A stretch of 6,168 bases of DNA from an uncultured Oscillospiraceae bacterium (lineage in GTDB: Bacteria; Bacillota; Clostridia; Oscillospirales; Oscillospiraceae), in contig CAJUKH010000049.1 in NCBI GenBank assembly GCA_910587345.1, forward strand, positions 1 through 6,168. The letters are read 5' to 3'. Positions 4,730 through 6,168 of the stretch are shown here, one piece after another. The notes under the pieces are model-generated. The model was given only the letters and a program-made list of their open reading frames with translations. It was not told the DNA's origin and made no database searches. Within the stretch, counting starts at the first letter, position 1, and every line of letters starts with the position of its first letter. The position numbers were made by a program, and so were the translations under genes.

Positions 4730-4756
4730 AGAGCCATTGCATTGGCTCTTTTTCTT
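4730..4756 (+). terminator. Intrinsic terminator between xis and int
   Basis: AGAGCCA (4730-4736) pairs with TGGCTCT (4743-4749) around the loop TTGCAT, followed by a T-rich tract (4749-4756, one C). It should end transcripts coming through xis before they reach int. Confidence 0.78.
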
Positions 4757-4779
4757 ATAGTAGGAAAGGAGCGCACCTC

Positions 4780-5961
4780 ATGGGAAAGAACTTAAAAGGG
4801 AAAGAATGCGGCAAGGGCATCTGCCAAAGGAAGGATGGTTTTTATTACGCAAGATTTGTAGATAAGCATGGAAAGCGCCACGAGAAGTATGTTCCTACAC
4901 TTCCAGAGGCACGGAACTGGTTGGAGGAAGCTCGATTTGCAGATACGCATGACAATATTCTTGTTCCATCGGATATGACTGTGGACACATGGTTTGAGTT
5001 TTGGCAAGAGAATATGATTGCGGACTTGGCACCGAATACTCGTAGAAACTACCGGGAGCGGTATGTTCACAATATTCAGCCTGTGATTGGTGGTATGCTG
5101 CTGTCGAACGTCAAACCTATGCACTGCAAGGTCGTCCTCAACAGGATGGAAGCAGATTATGCTGGATCGACAATTCGTCAAGCATATATTACGATGGGGA
5201 CCATGTTCAAATCAGCATTGATGAATGACCTGATTATTAAACATCCTATGAATGGGGTTCGTTACTCTAAGCCTGTTCGAGCAGTGGATGATATCAAGTA
5301 TCTTACTGTGGAAGAGCAGGGGAAATTCTTGGAAACCGCACAAAGGTCACATAACTATGCGCAGTACGCACTGATATTAGAAACGGGATTGCGTACTGGT
5401 GAACTAATTGGGTTGACATGGGATGCTATTGATTGGGAAAAACGGACTTTGACTGTCAATAAGACTCTAGAGTATCGGCATAAACAAGCCTTTTGGAGGG
5501 CTGGTCCACCCAAAACCCAGCAAAGTTATCGAACGATCCCTTTGACTAACCGAGCATATGAGATACTTCGGGGCGTGGAGTTAAGTCGAGCTTCCCGGAA
5601 AGAATCTCCAATGCTCTCGCAAACCCTGGAGTATATCGACCGGCGAACGGGTGTCAAATCTCAGCTTATTATGCGAGATCTGGTCTTCATCAATTTCCGA
5701 ACTGGGATGCCGAACAAGAACAGCTCCTATGATACCCACCTGTATAAGCTTTGCGATGAGGCGGGAATCAAGCGATTTTGTATGCACGCGCTTCGCCATA
5801 CCTATGCAACTCGGGCAATTGAGAGTGGTATGCAGCCAAAGGTTTTGCAGAAACTGCTCGGTCATGCCAGCATAAAAACGACGATGGATCGCTATGTTCA
5901 TGTGACTGATGATTCTATGGCACATGCAGTAAAGCAATTTGAATCTCACCAAAGCGCCTGA
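4780..5961 (+). CDS. int: Tyrosine recombinase / integrase (Tn916-Int-like)
   Basis: A 393-residue site-specific recombinase that would integrate and excise the element through a Holliday junction and a 3'-phosphotyrosine link. Domains in order: an N-terminal arm-binding region (1-60, CQRKDGFYYARFVDKHGKRHEKYV, AP2-like); a core-binding SAM-like domain (about 66-165, TVDTWFEFWQENMI, APNTRRNYRERY); and the catalytic domain (about 172-393). The catalytic residues are complete: Arg205 (TGLRTGE), Lys245 (PPKTQQSYRTIPL), His336 and Arg339 (HALRHTYATRAIE), His362 (LGHASIKTT) and Tyr372 (RYVHV). AAAGGAG at 4765-4771, 8 bases from ATG 4780, fixes the start. As the last gene of the element with arm-type repeats behind it, it fits the Tn916/Tn1549 plan. 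No truncation or frameshift is seen, so it should be active. The target site cannot be named. Confidence 0.95.
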   Translation: MGKNLKGKECGKGICQRKDGFYYARFVDKHGKRHEKYVPTLPEARNWLEEARFADTHDNILVPSDMTVDTWFEFWQENMIADLAPNTRRNYRERYVHNIQPVIGGMLLSNVKPMHCKVVLNRMEADYAGSTIRQAYITMGTMFKSALMNDLIIKHPMNGVRYSKPVRAVDDIKYLTVEEQGKFLETAQRSHNYAQYALILETGLRTGELIGLTWDAIDWEKRTLTVNKTLEYRHKQAFWRAGPPKTQQSYRTIPLTNRAYEILRGVELSRASRKESPMLSQTLEYIDRRTGVKSQLIMRDLVFINFRTGMPNKNSSYDTHLYKLCDEAGIKRFCMHALRHTYATRAIESGMQPKVLQKLLGHASIKTTMDRYVHVTDDSMAHAVKQFESHQSA

Positions 5962-5966
5962 ATCGG

Positions 5967-5975
5967 ATGGTGTGG
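5967..5975 (+). repeat. Outlying copy of the ATGGTGTGG repeat
   Basis: ATGGTGTGG just 5 bases after the int stop is identical to 6095-6103. It may be a distal integrase or Xis binding site. A single short copy by itself is weak evidence. Confidence 0.35.
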
Positions 5976-6081
5976 CGGGATGTAATGTGGATCAGATCAT
6001 AGAAAGCAGGCGATGTGAACTTAGCAGCAAAGAGTGGCTGGATGGCCATAACTCTATATATCTAAACATACCTAAATGCGA

Positions 6082-6101
6082 AAATGGTGTATAAATGGTG
6101 T
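6082..6101 (+). repeat. Tandem AAATGGTGT repeats, probable integrase arm sites
   Basis: AAATGGTGT occurs at 6082-6090 and 6093-6101, 11 bases start to start, which places both on the same face of the helix. Tn916-type integrases bind short direct repeats (arm sites) just inside the element ends through their N-terminal domain. These repeats lie between int and the presumed junction. Protein binding is inferred. Confidence 0.6.
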
Positions 6102-6112
6102 GGTAGACATCA

Positions 6113-6135
6113 TTCAAGCACCGGAAACCCTTGAA
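6113..6135. other. Candidate attachment core: TTCAAG-N11-CTTGAA
   Basis: A perfect 6-bp inverted repeat (6113-6118 with 6130-6135) around 11 bases, 12 bases outside the arm-like repeats. Inverted core sites flanking a short crossover region are the usual tyrosine-recombinase target. The other element end is not in the window, so the shared core and exact junction cannot be fixed. Confidence 0.42.
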
Positions 6136-6157
6136 AAATCAGGAGGTAGAGAGAATT

Positions 6158-6168
6158 ATGAAATTAGG
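6158..6168 (+). CDS. First codons of a downstream gene (partial)
   Basis: AGGAGGT at 6141-6147 is followed 10 bases later by ATG 6158 and the codons AAA TTA, giving M-K-L before the window ends. The ribosome binding site is near consensus, so a gene probably starts here. Its position past the candidate attachment core suggests it is the chromosomal neighbour of the insertion, read in the same direction as int. Product unknown. Confidence 0.5.

Noticed and set aside
1..6168. CRISPR array or tRNA/rRNA gene
   Set aside because: No regularly spaced 25-40 base repeats and no cloverleaf or rRNA-like sequence seen on either strand.

Overview
This window looks like one end of an integrative and conjugative (or mobilizable) element from a low-to-middle GC Firmicute, most likely a gut Clostridia species. 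The evidence is strong AGGAGG-type ribosome binding sites, TTGACA/TATAAT-like promoters, Tn916-like excisionase and integrase as the last genes, and a primase, an actin-type partition pair and an Xre regulator of the kind found on clostridial plasmids and ICEs. The species cannot be named from the sequence.

Layout. Positions 1-123 are the tail of an unrecognised gene. Positions 187-1290 encode a CHC2 zinc-finger/TOPRIM-like primase. A symmetrical hairpin at 1305-1343 separates it from a convergent minus-strand SLOG-family (DUF1273/YpsA-like) gene at 1349-1837. A divergent Xre-type regulator (1963-2274) shares a roughly 125-base promoter region with the SLOG gene. Positions 2275-2459 hold a set of nested inverted repeats and a promoter with a 10-bp palindrome. 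They lead into a ParM-like actin ATPase (2460-3401) and an overlapping small ParR-like partner (3379-3768), closed by a 27-bp hairpin terminator.

Positions 3769-4481 (over 700 bases) hold no convincing ordinary gene but are far from empty. They contain an AT-rich stretch with palindromes, a strong orphan terminator at 4007-4045, and then a GC-richer segment whose two ends pair (4156-4167 with 4424-4434) and which contains a second long-range helix and several hairpins. I read this as a candidate structured RNA, or a structured single-strand DNA site, of about 280 bases. I do not recognise its family. A 32-codon ORF with an excellent Shine-Dalgarno sequence lies inside it, with its ribosome binding site in one arm of an internal helix and its stop codon in the other.

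Positions 4482-4688 encode a Tn916 Xis-like excisionase and 4780-5961 a tyrosine integrase with a complete catalytic set. Between them a terminator overlaps the start point of a good extended -10 promoter. This arrangement would stop xis read-through while letting int be transcribed on its own. After int come tandem AAATGGTGT repeats (probable integrase arm sites) and a TTCAAG-N11-CTTGAA inverted repeat that may be the recombination core. The window ends at the first codons of a gene with a strong RBS, probably the chromosomal neighbour.

Taken together, primase plus ParM/ParR suggests that the excised element replicates and is partitioned as a plasmid-like circle. Xis/Int handle entry and exit from the chromosome, and the Xre regulator probably controls its own divergent promoter region.
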